A stretch of 64,000 nucleotides of DNA from the NCBI RefSeq assembly GCF_019649055.1, contig NW_026570244.1:1116001-1180000 (forward strand). Direction: 5' to 3'. Every line of letters begins with the position of its first letter. The first letter of the stretch is position 1. The translations under genes were made by a program, and so were the position numbers. The notes below the pieces were generated by a model. The model was not told the DNA's origin. It searched no databases and was given only the letters and a program-made list of their open reading frames with translations. Shown piece after piece: positions 11,526 to 21,470 of this stretch. Source of the DNA: Paramacrobiotus metropolitanus (taxonomy: Eukaryota; Tardigrada; Eutardigrada; Parachela; Macrobiotidae).

Positions 11526-12978
11526 CACTTGTATCGGTGACAGGAAACACCGTTAACCAACGCCCGTTACTATGCCCGTACACGTGGCGGCCTCCCGCCC
11601 GCGGGAGCCGCGCCACGCCGACCCGTATCCCGCTAATCTGTCTATGGATTCAGTCCGTTCTGCTTGTAACCCGCTTAACCGTCTTGTGATACGATACACG
11701 ATACGATTTTAACGCGGCTCGCTTCCGTGCTTTTTCCTCACAAAATTAATTATAGCTTTATCCAGGTTTGCCCGGCTTCCGGTTGCACTTGCACCCGTCG
11801 TTGTTTCTTGGTTTTTGTTCGGTATGTTACTGATGTTTGTTGCTTCGTTGTTCCGTTGTGCATGTTATACGGATCATTTCGCTGCGTTCATCGTTGTACA
11901 ATTCGTTGATTACATAGTATTTTGACATTAATATTGGTTGAGCGCTGCACGTGCTCGCATCCGTACATTGGTTATCATAAATCATTGAATCTACGTCGTA
12001 CCTATCTGCTGATTGTGCTGAAGCAGTCGGATAATGTTACCTATTCGCATTTTGTCAGATTTTCTGCGGAAGATGAGTGTGTCTCTACATGTAAGTTCCA
12101 GTAATAAGTAATTATCATTAATTGGTTATGTTGCTATATTAGTTTGTGTACAAGCTTTGAGTACGCGTAATATCTGAATAATTTCCGCCGTAATTATTGC
12201 GCCACGGTAAATCGCGTGTACGCTGACAAAAGAGTTACAAAATCACGCATAAGATCTCGTGCAGATGAAGGCCATCAAAAACCTGCCAAAATACTGTATA
12301 TCACCGACAACAGCCGCCATAACGCCCATAAGCGCCATTAAACAATGAGCATTACCTGTTTTTACGCGAAAAGATCAACGAACATGCATATAAATTTTGA
12401 ACGATTGGGCTTCGTTAATAGAAGAAGCACTGTTTTGTGCCATACACGCCACCGTTACAGCTTCCGCTGCCGGTTGCCGTTGGATAGAATATTATGCTGA
12501 AATCTCGGTGCTGGCGATGCTGCCTTTGATGTAAGATGAGTGTAATAAATTAACAAGTCGGTTGTACTTGATAATTATGTTGGTGGTTACGTGTGGCGTT
12601 AGCGATGTAAGTGCCGTTTCATGTGGCCGGAAGCGAGAGCGACGCATAGTGGAGTTGCGTTGCGAATCCTCGGTGTTACCGGAAGCTGCAGTAGTTGTAG
12701 TTTTAAGGTGCGATATCGGTAGCACTGGCGCGTTGAGCTGAATTCGGTACAACTACAGGCGGATCCGGTATCGGTGTACGCACATCCGACCCAAGAACGT
12801 CGCTTCATTATACCGTCCATCGACTACTTGTGTTGTTGTTGTCGATCGTGGTGAATTCTGCCAACGAATAAGACATCGGGATTTGTCGAACCGATCGGTG
12901 TGCGTTTAGCGGCTAACAAGAAGTGGACCGTGGACGCTGAATACATTAATTTTATTTGATATTATTGACTAAGCGACG
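11526..12978. other. intergenic between CHIP and the serine protease
   Basis: It holds the 3' region of CHIP and the upstream region of the protease. Short frames (such as 12492-12752, minus) have no recognisable content. Homology with the region upstream of the truncated protease copy begins only near 12930. Confidence 0.5.
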
Positions 12979-14516
12979 ATGCGGTGGAGCGCAGCGCGGT
13001 TGCTGAGCGCCCTTCCGGTCGGCTTACTGCTGCAGCTGCTGCCCACCTGGCTGCTGCTCCTCTCCAACGCCGTCACCGCCCAGTCGCAGCAGCTGCAGTG
13101 CGGCTCGCCCAAATCCTTCGACGTCATCGCGCTTTGGCAGCAGTTTAATCGCTCGTACGTAATACCTCCGTCGCGCCGTCCGACTAATCCACTATAAATT
13201 ATTCAGCTGCATACTCCTACATGTAATTTTATATACAGACTGTAAGCGCCATATATAGATATATGCGTCTATATACATGTCTACATATATACATATTTTA
13301 TGTATATCTATATGTATGTATTTTATATATACAGATATGCATATCTTCGCCGGTGTGATTATAATTAATTGTTGTTTAGGCGGAAGAAGCGCATGTTGCC
13401 GGGTCAGCGTCCGGATCTGAGCGAGAAGGTGATCCGTCGCCAGCAGGACATCATCCAGCCGTGGAGCGTCGACCTGACCAAGAGTCACAACGTCGAGGAG
13501 GTGCACAACAAGATCGTAGGCGGCTGGGACATCCACGACAAGACCGGCGGCCAGATCTGCTGGCAGGTATGCACCCATATATAACATCGGGCAGAGTGAC
13601 CTTTATGCAACACCCTATAGACATGCGTTTAAAATACCGGATGTATCTCTAGGTGGGCATCATCATCGGGACGGCGGACGGGTACTTTAACTGCGGCGGC
13701 AGCATCATCGGCTCGCACACCATCCTGACCGCCGCCCACTGCGTCTTCAGCCGGCGCGGCGCCGTCCGCCCGCCCACCGACTTCACCGTCGTCGTCGGCG
13801 CCCTCGACGGCGGATTCGACGGCAGCAACGCCAAGGAGGGCGCTGCCAACTGCGGGAGGTCCTTTAACGTCTCAAAGGTACGTCCCGTTCCTGCGACTGA
13901 CGCCCGCAGTGGTAGTGAAGCGCCTTCTTAATCCGGTACCGGGTACAGGTTCAACCGCATCCCAACTACACGCCCATGAGCAGCGGCAACAACGACCTGG
14001 CCCTCTTAACGCTCATCGGCGACATCGACCTATCCGGGACGTGCGCCTGCGCCATCTGTCTGACGGACAAGAGCCCGGCGGTGGGCGAGTGGACGGCCGT
14101 CAGCGGCTATGGCGACGTGTCCGAGGGCGGCGCCGGTTAGTACTGCATTCGTCCCGTTGTCGGCACGCTAACCAAGTGTGACCTTTCCACTTTCAGACGA
14201 CCCCAACCCCATCCCGCTGCGCTTCGTCTACCTGCAGATCCTGGACAACAACCGGCGCCTGTGCAGCTTCAACACCGGCACGGACGCCGACCTATTCCTG
14301 TGCGCCGGGGATGTGGTCGGCCAGGATTCGTGTCAGGGTGATAGCGGTGGGCCGCTGTTCGCATGGGACACGGGGAACAAGGTGTACTACTTAGCCGGCA
14401 TCGTCTCCTTCGGGGAGGGATGCGCGCGCGGCACCGGCGGTCAGTACACCAAGGTGCAAAAGTACCTGCCCTGGATCCGGCAGAACGGTCAGTCCACCGG
14501 ACTCAGTATCGTCTGA
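12979..14516 (+). CDS. secreted trypsin-like serine protease (S1 family zymogen)
   Basis: Exons 12979-13154, 13380-13566, 13653-13877, 13949-14135 and 14197-14516 join in phase, giving about 364 residues. A Leu-rich signal peptide (start [15 protein letters not shown]) is followed by a pro-region with a basic R-K-K-R stretch. The activation site is K before IVGGWD, as in S1 zymogens. The catalytic triad is complete: His in LTAAHC (exon 3), Asp in NNDLALL (exon 4), Ser in GDSGGP (exon 5). Asp six residues before the catalytic Ser (D-S-C-Q-G-D-S) predicts trypsin-like cleavage after Lys or Arg. There is no extra N-terminal clip or CUB domain. A truncated copy of this gene lies at 46927-47493. 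Confidence 0.93.
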
Positions 14517-14830
14517 AAAGGGAAACATATGCAGCCCAGTCCACTAATCGATCGGATGGTTTATTCAGTCAACTCGTATACCCGCCGGGCATTTGTTTTC
14601 ACACACGTTCCCTACGTGCTATGTATGCCATCCAAGGTGATAATAATTATGTATGCCAGCTATGTATGCCAGCCGGCTGGTTTTTATTTTATACGAATTT
14701 TTTACTGCAACGTTTTGTATGCTCACACGGGGAATGCAATTTTTCTTAACTGGATGATCAATTGCTGTGATAAAACAAAATGCTGGCCGAATTATTGGTT
14801 AGGTACAAGTACTAGTATTTTAACTTTAAA
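14517..14830 (+). other. 3' flank of the protease gene, shared with the truncated copy
   Basis: This stretch aligns with 47494-47790 through blocks such as GAAACATATGCAG, CATCCAAGGTGA, GGATGATCAAT and TATTTTAACTT. Similarity stops at 14830, where the LINE-derived repeat begins. The other copy therefore shows the site before insertion. Confidence 0.7.
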
Positions 14831-15041
14831 ATAATAATATTATTATCATTACGGCACAAGAGCAGACAACCCCGAGGGGACGTCAAGTCTGGTCGAACAA
14901 AAACATTTAAGCGCTAATGTAAATACTTAAGACAGATCTGAGTAGAAATTTAAAGGCAGGTACAGAACTTGCATCAAGAATTTTGCGGTTAACAGCAATA
15001 ATTTATCAAGCAGACGCATTAATCGAAATTCTATAGTCGTC
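14831..15041 (-). repeat. 211-bp LINE 3'-end copy, left flank of the Maverick
   Basis: Identical base for base, as far as I can read, to 29425-29635 and in the same orientation. The minus-strand reading ends in an AT-rich tail (TAATGATAATAATATTATTAT), like a LINE 3' end. It directly abuts the left Maverick terminus. Confidence 0.85.
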
Positions 15042-15042
15042 A

Positions 15043-15185
15043 GAAGAAACAGTATACTGTATAAACATAAGATGGCGTTGGTTACGTCATAAACTGGAGT
15101 TGGGAGCTGGACTTTCTAGTTACAGTTCCCGGTTGTACTTTGTACTTGCAGCTCCCAACTGCAGCATATGATTCAGCACAACTGC
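15043..15185 (+). repeat. left terminal inverted repeat of the Maverick
   Basis: It matches the reverse complement of about 29280-29420 with scattered differences, roughly 80% identity by eye. It contains an inner inverted pair (GTTGGGAGCT and AGCTCCCAAC) and then a short tandem ACTGCAGCATATGATT repeated twice. Confidence 0.85.
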
Positions 15186-15700
15186 AGCATATGATTACTG
15201 CATATGTACACTGTATAGAAGTACACTAACTAATTTACTCACTTACTGATAATCACACACACACACGCTGGTGCATCTGCTGTGCATACCTCAAGGATGC
15301 TCGCAGCCCAGATGCAGCTACCTGTGCAGCCGTGTTGCACGCGTGCAAGTGGTTGTTTACATTCTTTACCGCATGGAGCGGCATTGGCACATTAGCGCAA
15401 CTGGCTCGTCAGCGATGGTGCTGCATACCATGCGCGTCTCTTATTGATTGAAAACACTTATAGTAATGCTGCGCACTTATAATATACAAATTATTTGTCA
15501 ACTTATCGAGTAGTTTAATTGCTTAACTGGATTGTGCACGGCTTATATATAATTGTGAAACTTGACATGCGCCCAATGGTTGGAGTACTGTACGGATGGA
15601 TGGATGGTACTGTACTATATGGATACTACTGTACACTGTACAGTTATATTGGTTTACTTTCACTGCTTGATTCAACAAGTTGTTTACATTCTTTTACACT
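15186..15700 (+). other. Maverick subterminal region with a decayed repeat of the next gene's first exon
   Basis: A block at about 15350-15415 (TTTACATTCTTTACCGCATG, then ACTGGCTCGTCA) resembles 15679-15737, which holds the first exon of the small spliced gene. The two are about 330 bp apart. The upstream copy gives only a short frame from 15374. Confidence 0.5.
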
Positions 15701-16229
15701 ATGGAGGAGCACTTTAACGCATCTGGCTCGTCAAAGCCTTTCAACGCATAGTAAGTGAAATATAATTACTTTTCAGTGGATATTACTAGCTGCTCTATTC
15801 TCAATTTATTTATACATATATAATCATGGAAACTAACAGGTACGATGGAATATTATCTTCTTTATTACTGTACATTATGCCTGTAGTGTGTAATCAATTT
15901 TGACAATTATTTGCAGTCTACTGCGTGCATGCTTATGCGTGCGTGCAGATCAACTGGAAAAAGTCCGCCAGGGTCGCTGCAAAATTTTTTCCACTGGAGC
16001 CAAAGCCACATTTCTGTTAACGATTACTCCGCTAATTGCAGAATTTATGAATTTCTTGTACACGAAGTAAGTGAAGCAAGTGTTTTTAGTTTATATTACG
16101 TTGTAACCCATGCTGTATTTGTCATGTTTACATAGTTTCGGGGCTGCTATAAACAACGAGGGTTTGAGTGGAAAAAGTTGGCCTGAACTTCTCAAAGAAT
16201 TTTTCCACCTTGTCAACGGTATGGCGTAA
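15701..16229 (+). CDS. small spliced Maverick gene of unknown function
   Basis: I do not recognise this product. Three exons, 15701-15750, 15917-16066 and 16136-16229, are separated by introns with perfect GTAAGTG donors and CAG or TAG acceptors. They join in phase to about 97 residues. The first exon is short and polar (MEEHFNASGSSKPFNA). The second includes a basic stretch and hydrophobic ATFLLTITPLIAEFMNFLY. The third ends KEFFHLVNGMA. There is no signal peptide or cysteine pattern. It lies next to the left terminus and reads away from it. The agreement of phases and splice sites is the main evidence for a real gene. Confidence 0.5.
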
Positions 16230-16514
16230 TTTGCTGATTCCGCAGTTTCCTGATTACAAAAATTATTATTATATGCTTGTATGTTTGCTCAATGCTTTTA
16301 TAACAAAAAAATACATTTCGTAATAAAATCTAATTATCATAATTAATGAGTAATGTATTGTACAGTATTGCACTGTATATGTAGTATGTACCAGATACTT
16401 TTAAGGGTAAACGTTCTTTACATTTCTTAATAAATTTAGCACTAATGCTTTGTAATGCCAGGTAACAGAAATATGCAACGATAGCTTTTTTTGTAATTTT
16501 ATTTACTGCTGCAT
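16230..16514. other. AT-rich spacer between convergent Maverick genes
   Basis: It lies between the small plus-strand gene and the minus-strand TBP gene, so both 3' ends fall here. No frame is supported. Confidence 0.5.
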
Positions 16515-17042
16515 TTAGGTTCCTAATAACAGGCGCAATTCGTTTTCAGCAGTATGAAGAGTATCAGCATCTTTTGCACCTAATAAATTAATTTTTCCAG
16601 AATGGAAAATCATCGCCGTACAACTTTGAAGCCGGACTCGCATGGCCGGAAATATTTCAGGTTCAAACATGGCATCAGCTTTTGCTCTTATTGAGTTGTA
16701 TAATTTCTCTAAACTAAGAAATTTCCCAAAATTGAAAGTGGCGACAATGTTAACAATTCTTGGATTCTTTAACGATGCTTTTTGATAGCCGTATTTTTGC
16801 AGTTTCCGGTAATAGTGATCCAATAACGCGAGAGCATCACTGATGGACTTTGCACCATTAACTGTGATCTTGCCGTTGCGGTACACTTGGCAGTGCGATT
16901 TGTAAGGACGAATGGAACGGAGAAGAAGCCCGGAAAATTTATGTGGTGCATAATGAGAAAGCGGAGCGCGTTCGGATAAGCTGGGTAAGTCAATTGCGCA
17001 GCCAAGGTCAGCAGTTGCAACAACGTTAGTTATTTTCGCCAT
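16515..17042 (-). CDS. TATA-binding protein homologue encoded by the Maverick
   Basis: A single uninterrupted 175-residue frame. It is the TBP core and nothing else: two tandem repeats of the saddle fold. Repeat 1 has NVVATADLGCAIDLPSL, HKFSGLLLR and VYRNGKITVNGAKS. Repeat 2 has VNIVATFNFGKFLSLEKL, EPEIFPAMRVRL and IFHSGKINLLGAK. These align with the canonical N-I-V-A-T, Y-P-K-R-F, S-G-K-x-x-x-T-G-A-K and E-P-E-L-F-P motifs. In eukaryotic TBP four phenylalanines kink the DNA. Here three positions are Phe and one (in VYRNGK) is Tyr. In the family, TBP nucleates pre-initiation complexes at TATA boxes. TBP-like proteins are known in some giant DNA viruses, but I do not know it as a standard Maverick gene. 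Its reading frame is intact, unlike several neighbours. The start is the first Met before the repeat. The next minus-strand gene upstream overlaps it by 17 bp. Confidence 0.88.
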   Translation of the reverse strand: MAKITNVVATADLGCAIDLPSLSERAPLSHYAPHKFSGLLLRSIRPYKSHCQVYRNGKITVNGAKSISDALALLDHYYRKLQKYGYQKASLKNPRIVNIVATFNFGKFLSLEKLYNSIRAKADAMFEPEIFPAMRVRLQSCTAMIFHSGKINLLGAKDADTLHTAENELRLLLGT

Positions 17043-17484
17043 TCAGCCAATTTGCAAATGTCTCCGCTTTTGAAAGCGTTGTTTGTGGTAATGAAGTAAG
17101 CTCCTTAAACTTCGGGCACCCAATGTCTTCAAGATTAAACACTTCAGGCAAATAATTTTCCAAAATCTTTTGCTTTTCCAATCCTTTGGCAAAAAACGTC
17201 AAACGCGCAGGTCGTTCACCAATAAGCTCCAGCATATCCTGAATCGCCCTGGCGATGTCCAAGTATAAATAATCTCCACGATTATGCCAGACAAGTCCGT
17301 GTGAGTGACGCGATTGGCTCCTAAATTCAACGCGGTAACGATTAAAGTGGGATGGAATGGTGAATGTGTAGCACCTGCTAACACTAGTTGGGCAATCACA
17401 AAATGCCAGCTGTTTTATAAGCCGTTGGGAGCCAGCGATAAACCAATCAATATCTAAGACAACCCTCCGCTTTGAAGTCTCCAT
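17026..17484 (-). CDS. unrecognised Maverick protein, paralogue of the gene at 23800
   Basis: A 152-residue intact frame. It shares a pattern with the product of 23800-24339: an N-terminal acidic V-V-L-D-I-D-W, a central F-A-K-G-L-E-K-Q-K-I-L motif, a G-C-P-K-F-K-E-L motif and a C-terminal K-A-E-T-F-A-N-W-L. Early acidic residues and a later F-x-K-G-x-E-K motif would be compatible with an RNase H-like or DEDD exonuclease fold, but I see no full catalytic signature and the function is inference only. It is divergent from the ATPase gene, with about 40 bp between the two start codons, and precedes the TBP gene on the same strand. Confidence 0.75.
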   Translation of the reverse strand: METSKRRVVLDIDWFIAGSQRLIKQLAFCDCPTSVSRCYTFTIPSHFNRYRVEFRSQSRHSHGLVWHNRGDYLYLDIARAIQDMLELIGERPARLTFFAKGLEKQKILENYLPEVFNLEDIGCPKFKELTSLPQTTLSKAETFANWLNGENN

Positions 17485-17524
17485 TCTGTTATCGGTACGC
17501 TAGCAATAGCTCCGCCCTTTGGAA
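17485..17524. promoter_or_regulatory. probable bidirectional promoter region of the Maverick
   Basis: Only 40 bp separate the divergent start codons of the minus-strand block (unrecognised protein, TBP) and the plus-strand structural block. Both transcripts must be driven from here or from within the genes. No TATA box is evident in the gap. Confidence 0.35.
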
Positions 17525-18220
17525 ATGGATTCCTTAAATAGGTATCCGCGCACGACAGCTGATTTGAGATTCCGACTACCCGCTTCAGTCCTTGTTGTGG
17601 GGCCAACGACTTCGGGGAAAACGACATATGTGTCAAAATTAATTATGGAGCGCGATAAATTATTTGACCAACCATTTGGACGAATTATTTTGGTGTACGG
17701 AGAAATGCAGCCAGCCTACGAAGTACTTCAGCGCAAAGTCCCTTGGATTGAACTGACAAAAAATATTCAACAAATTGTGGAGGATGAAAATTATTTTGAT
17801 GGTAAACAAAATATTTTGTTGATACTGGATGACGTGGCAAGTGGTTTGGTGAAAAATGAGCATTTGGCTAAACTCTTCACTCAAAAAGTACACCATAAAC
17901 GGCTTTGTGTATTTCTATTATTCAATAACCTATATAAACAAGGGTCTGCTATGCGAGACGTGCATCTTAATGCACAATATCTTATACTGTTCAAAAATAA
18001 TCGTGATGTGAACCAAATCAAGATTCTAGAAAGGCAGACTGGTTTAAAACATCTCAGCGGAGCTTACGAGGAAGTCGGCCAGGAACCATTTCAACCTCTC
18101 ATTTTGGATATGAAACCGGACACACCTGCCTATTTAAGGATTCGTTCAGCAATATTACCGGGAGAGTTGACTAAAATTTACATTAATCCACATACGACAA
18201 ACTTGCCCAAGAATGTGTGA
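17525..18220 (+). CDS. A32/FtsK-HerA type genome-packaging ATPase
   Basis: About 231 residues, intact. Walker A is GPTTSGKTT near residue 25, Walker B is ILLILDDVAS near residue 100, and a sensor-like FLLFNNLYKQG follows. This is the packaging ATPase shared by Mavericks, adenovirus-like and giant DNA viruses, which drives DNA into capsids. The ATG at 17525 is the first in frame; a TTG two codons upstream is not needed. The stop overlaps the start of the next gene. Confidence 0.93.
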   Translation: MDSLNRYPRTTADLRFRLPASVLVVGPTTSGKTTYVSKLIMERDKLFDQPFGRIILVYGEMQPAYEVLQRKVPWIELTKNIQQIVEDENYFDGKQNILLILDDVASGLVKNEHLAKLFTQKVHHKRLCVFLLFNNLYKQGSAMRDVHLNAQYLILFKNNRDVNQIKILERQTGLKHLSGAYEEVGQEPFQPLILDMKPDTPAYLRIRSAILPGELTKIYINPHTTNLPKNV

Positions 18221-18542
18221 TCAGATTTTAAAAGACTTTGCACCGTTTCTCCTTACCCTGCGATCGCTGAAACCCAAGCAGCGTCGTTTTCTTTTGGAAA
18301 ATATTTCGAAACGACAACTTCGCTGTTTTGAAGAAATTTGTTTGAATTTGGTAAAGAATTCAGTGCCTCTTACCACCGATCAGCTAAAGGTGTGTCAGCG
18401 TTGGCGTCGACCATTAAAGCTGATTGCTCTCAAAAAATATCCTTTACGAAGCAAGAGGGAAATTTTATTACAGCGGGGAGGATTCTTACCTGCGGTTCTA
18501 CCTGTATTGGCAGCTGTTTTGGGAACTGCCTTACTGAAATGA
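18213..18542 (+). CDS. short conserved Maverick protein with basic body and hydrophobic C-terminus
   Basis: 109 residues. Basic motifs such as LKPKQRRFLLENISKRQLRC and CQRWRRPLK are followed by a glycine start and hydrophobic tail (GGFLPAVLPVLAAVLGTALL) that looks membrane-active. I recognise the pattern as recurrent in Mavericks but do not know its function. A small virion-associated or membrane-interacting protein is possible. It overlaps the ATPase end by 8 bp and the next start by 4 bp (ATGA). Confidence 0.7.
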   Translation: MCDQILKDFAPFLLTLRSLKPKQRRFLLENISKRQLRCFEEICLNLVKNSVPLTTDQLKVCQRWRRPLKLIALKKYPLRSKREILLQRGGFLPAVLPVLAAVLGTALLK

Positions 18543-18952
18543 AACCGGAAGTGCATTATATTGTTCCCGCGAGCGAAATGAAAAGACTTGCAAGTGACAC
18601 GGTTGGTCGTATTGTAACGGATGTCCAATTACAACAGCAGCCTACTGAAGTTGTGGATATTGTAAAACTGGACGATTTGATGAGAGATATAATTTCACGG
18701 AATACGCTAAGCGAATGGGAGAAAGCGGAACTGTTATCAAGAAACTTGGCTCGCTTTTTGGCGCTGAAAGAGTCGGCGTTCGGCCCTGACCAAATGGTTA
18801 TTCCGCCTCCAGCATCTGTGCCCCCCATTCCAGTACAACTATTAAAGAAGCCGTGGGTACCCCCTAATATGCCTGATCGTATGTTAGATGCTTTCCTCCT
18901 ATTCCACCTGCACCCCGGCAAAACGCAAGCGTGCAAAGCGAGAAGTATTTGA
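18539..18952 (+). CDS. conserved Maverick protein, 3' end probably frame-disrupted
   Basis: About 137 residues from the ATG overlapping the previous stop. The body is helical and charged (VHYIVPASEMKRLASD, VDIVKLDDLMRDII, LSEWEKAELLSRNL) with a Pro-rich stretch. After about 18885 the frame becomes unlike protein. Another frame running to a TGA at 19032-19034 carries a very basic, nuclear-signal-like KRKRAKRE and a plausible C-terminus, so one or more small indels near 18885-18925 are likely. No function is assigned. Confidence 0.6.
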   Translation: MKPEVHYIVPASEMKRLASDTVGRIVTDVQLQQQPTEVVDIVKLDDLMRDIISRNTLSEWEKAELLSRNLARFLALKESAFGPDQMVIPPPASVPPIPVQLLKKPWVPPNMPDRMLDAFLLFHLHPGKTQACKARSI

Positions 18953-19109
18953 TGAAAACACTTTACAAATCGAAGGTCCCATCGGTTCAAGAACCAAATA
19001 CCAGTTCAACTGGATGACTATTAATAACAAATGAGTGGTGGTGGATGCGTTCCCTTTTCTTTGTCTTTGGGTGAAGGTATGACATGGAACTGCACATCTA
19101 GCTGTTGCG

Positions 19110-20078
19110 ATGGATCAAGCAGTAGCGACGACGAATACGATGGCCAATCTACTGCTACGACAAGCGTATCTGAACCCTCAGCACCCGGGCAGCTTAACAG
19201 GGATTCAAAAGTTTCGCAGCCACTTTCCACAAGCACCAAACTATCAACAAACGCGGGAACAGCTGGAGCATCTGGATCCATATACAGTCCACAAATCTCG
19301 ACGCAAAAGGTTCAAAAGAAACCCCGTAGTTGTCTCAAACCTAGCGGAGCAATATCAAGCCGATCTGGCAGACATGTCAAAATATGCGAAGCAGAACAAA
19401 GGATACCGTTGGATATTGTTTGTGATCGACGTCTTCAGCAAGAAAGTGAGCTGTCAACTACTAAAGAATAAAAGCGGTCTAGAAGTAAAACTTGGGTTGG
19501 AAAAGGTGTTTGCAGAACTCGGAGCTCCCATTAAATTGCAAACGGACAAAGGTCTTGAATTTTACAATAAGGATGTTAAGAGTTTTTGACAGCCCAAAAG
19601 GTTTTTTTGTTCTCTTCTGAAAATAAAGCAATCAAAGCATCCTTAGCTGAAAATGGCATACGCAATCTCAAGAAACGAATATGGAAATTATTTCGACACC
19701 GACAGTCTAAAGTGTACTGGGACGTTCTGGGAGATTTGGTAAACAGTTACAACAACGCAATTCATTCTTCGCATAAAGTCACGCCTAATGAGGTTAGCCA
19801 GTCCAATTCTCTGCAAATATTCAATCGACTATATGCAGAATTATTATTGGGAAAGCAGAAAAGCCAAAGTACAGCGTAGGTGACACAGTACGAGTAGCCA
19901 TCGACAAAACACTTTTGAAAAAGGATATGAGTCAACATTTAAGGAGGAAATTTACAAGATACACCAAGTATTACCACAACAGCCCGAGCCCCTCTACGTA
20001 TTACTGGATGAAGACGGGGACTTAATTCGCGGGAAATATTACGAAGCCGAACTCAGTCGTGTCAGAAATGGCTCATAA
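19110..20078 (+). pseudogene. retroviral-type integrase (rve), frame broken three times
   Basis: The DDE integrase that inserts Maverick DNA. The first piece (19110-19589) has an HTH-like basic region and the first two acidic residues (in QADLADMSKY and LQTDKGLEFY). The second piece (from 19586) supplies the catalytic Glu (in IKASLAENGIRNLKKRIWK), with spacing near 35 residues. The C-terminal SH3/chromo-like part continues from about 19861 and then 19923, to a TAA at 20076-20078. The breaks fall at a T run near 19577-19581, an A run near 19858-19862 and an A run near 19917-19922. Each fits loss of one base. All catalytic residues are present, so this is either a young decay or sequence error. 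Confidence 0.85.
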
Positions 20079-20998
20079 TAGCTTTTATGTCACGCTTCCA
20101 TCTGATGCCTGTATGCAACAGTTCCCAAAGAATAATGCAGCTGAATGGACCACAAAGTTAAAGAGCATGATATCGCTACCGGGACAATGGGAAATGGCAT
20201 TGGTGGAAATACAGTATCCTAATTCAATGTACAATTTACCCAGTCCCCAAACGTTGCACGTTGACCAAATTACTTCTATGGATATCAACGGTGTTTTCGC
20301 TATGGAGAGGGACACAATTACGGTACCTGCAGGGATCTATGAGAAAAGTGACATCATTAATTTTATCAACAGTAAAGTACCACGGTTAAAGCCATTTCGC
20401 GATTCTACAGCGAAAGAACAGGCGGCTTTCCAACTAGAATTATTTGCAACCGAGCCCAAGCTCAAAGTGAAATTTCCCAGCGTACGTGTTTTTCTGGATT
20501 TTCCTCCCTCATCTTTGCATCTATCCCGTATGCTTGGATTTAAAGAACGACGATTTTCTGCTGCACAGTCTGAACAATATGAAAATTTTTAATGGAAAAA
20601 CGAATTTTGCTTCCGCAGCTACAACACTGTCCGACCAGCAGAAAGCCCTGGCAGAGTTGCAACTGTTGGAGACGTCTATAACAATGACAGCAGATAAGCC
20701 CGTAAATATGCACATTGGGAACCAGTCAATTTTTGTCTACTGCAACAAGTGCGACTACAATATTGTGGGCGATGAAACTATGCAGCTTTTGCGCGCTTTC
20801 CCCATTAAAGCAAGTGTTCCTCGCTTCGAAATTGTTTCCGAAAGGTTTGAGGATCCACATTATTTACCTGTTTTATACGATCGACTGGACACTATTGATA
20901 TCAACATTGCAACTGATCTCGGAGAAGCGGCAATTTTTCAGACTGGAAAGTCAATGGTAAAGCTGCATTTCCGCCCCATTCAGTATTACTATCGCTAA
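20068..20998 (+). pseudogene. penton-like minor capsid protein, one frameshift
   Basis: It begins MAHNSFYVTLPSDAC and continues with NNAAEWTTKLKSMISLPG and WEMALVEIQYP, the typical start of the single jelly-roll penton protein of Mavericks and adintoviruses. About 310 residues in two frames: 20068-20592 and then a second frame to 20998 (end VKLHFRPIQYYYR). The switch falls in AAAATTTTTAATGG at about 20580-20592 and corresponds to one extra or two missing bases. It overlaps the integrase stop by 11 bp and precedes the next gene by 3 bp. Confidence 0.8.
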
Positions 20999-21001
20999 AA
21001 A

Positions 21002-21469
21002 ATGCCCGTAATCCTCTTTGAGCCGTCACCATCGTTCTATCTGGATTTATTTGCGGGGGCCGCCACGGGCGCTAGTAGCCAGCACGGCTATGGAGCCGTC
21101 ATGACACGCTATCGCGGGAGTTTAATGCAAAATGGCAGCGGATTTATGCTACCTAATTTCCTGCGCGCAATGTTTAGTAAATTAGCGCATTTTGCTGCCC
21201 CGGTTATTAAAGCAGCGGCACCACATGCCAGAGCAGCAATGGAAGCAGCAAAGCCCCACTTACGCGACGCAGCGACAACAGCTTTAAGTGAAACATCCAA
21301 GAAGGTAGGAGAGAAAATTTCGGAAGCGTTAACTGCGCAACCTCAACAGCAAGGAGGCATCAAACGGCTCAAGCAGCAGCACAAGAGGACAAAAAAGATA
21401 AAGAAACCTTCCTTCCGACTTAAACGGCTTAAACGGATTCCCCCAAGAGAATTTGAGGACGCATTTTAA
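21002..21469 (+). CDS. basic virion-type protein (adenovirus pVI/pX-like position)
   Basis: 155 residues, intact. A Gly-rich N-terminal part (QHGYGAVMTRYRGSLMQNGS) is followed by an amphipathic Ala-rich helix region (APVIKAAAPHARAAMEAAKP) and a very basic C-terminus (RLKQQHKRTKKIKK). Position between penton and major capsid genes and composition suggest an internal virion protein that lyses membranes or binds DNA. That role is inference. The stop lies just before the major capsid start. Confidence 0.65.
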   Translation: MPVILFEPSPSFYLDLFAGAATGASSQHGYGAVMTRYRGSLMQNGSGFMLPNFLRAMFSKLAHFAAPVIKAAAPHARAAMEAAKPHLRDAATTALSETSKKVGEKISEALTAQPQQQGGIKRLKQQHKRTKKIKKPSFRLKRLKRIPPREFEDAF

Positions 21470-21470
21470 A

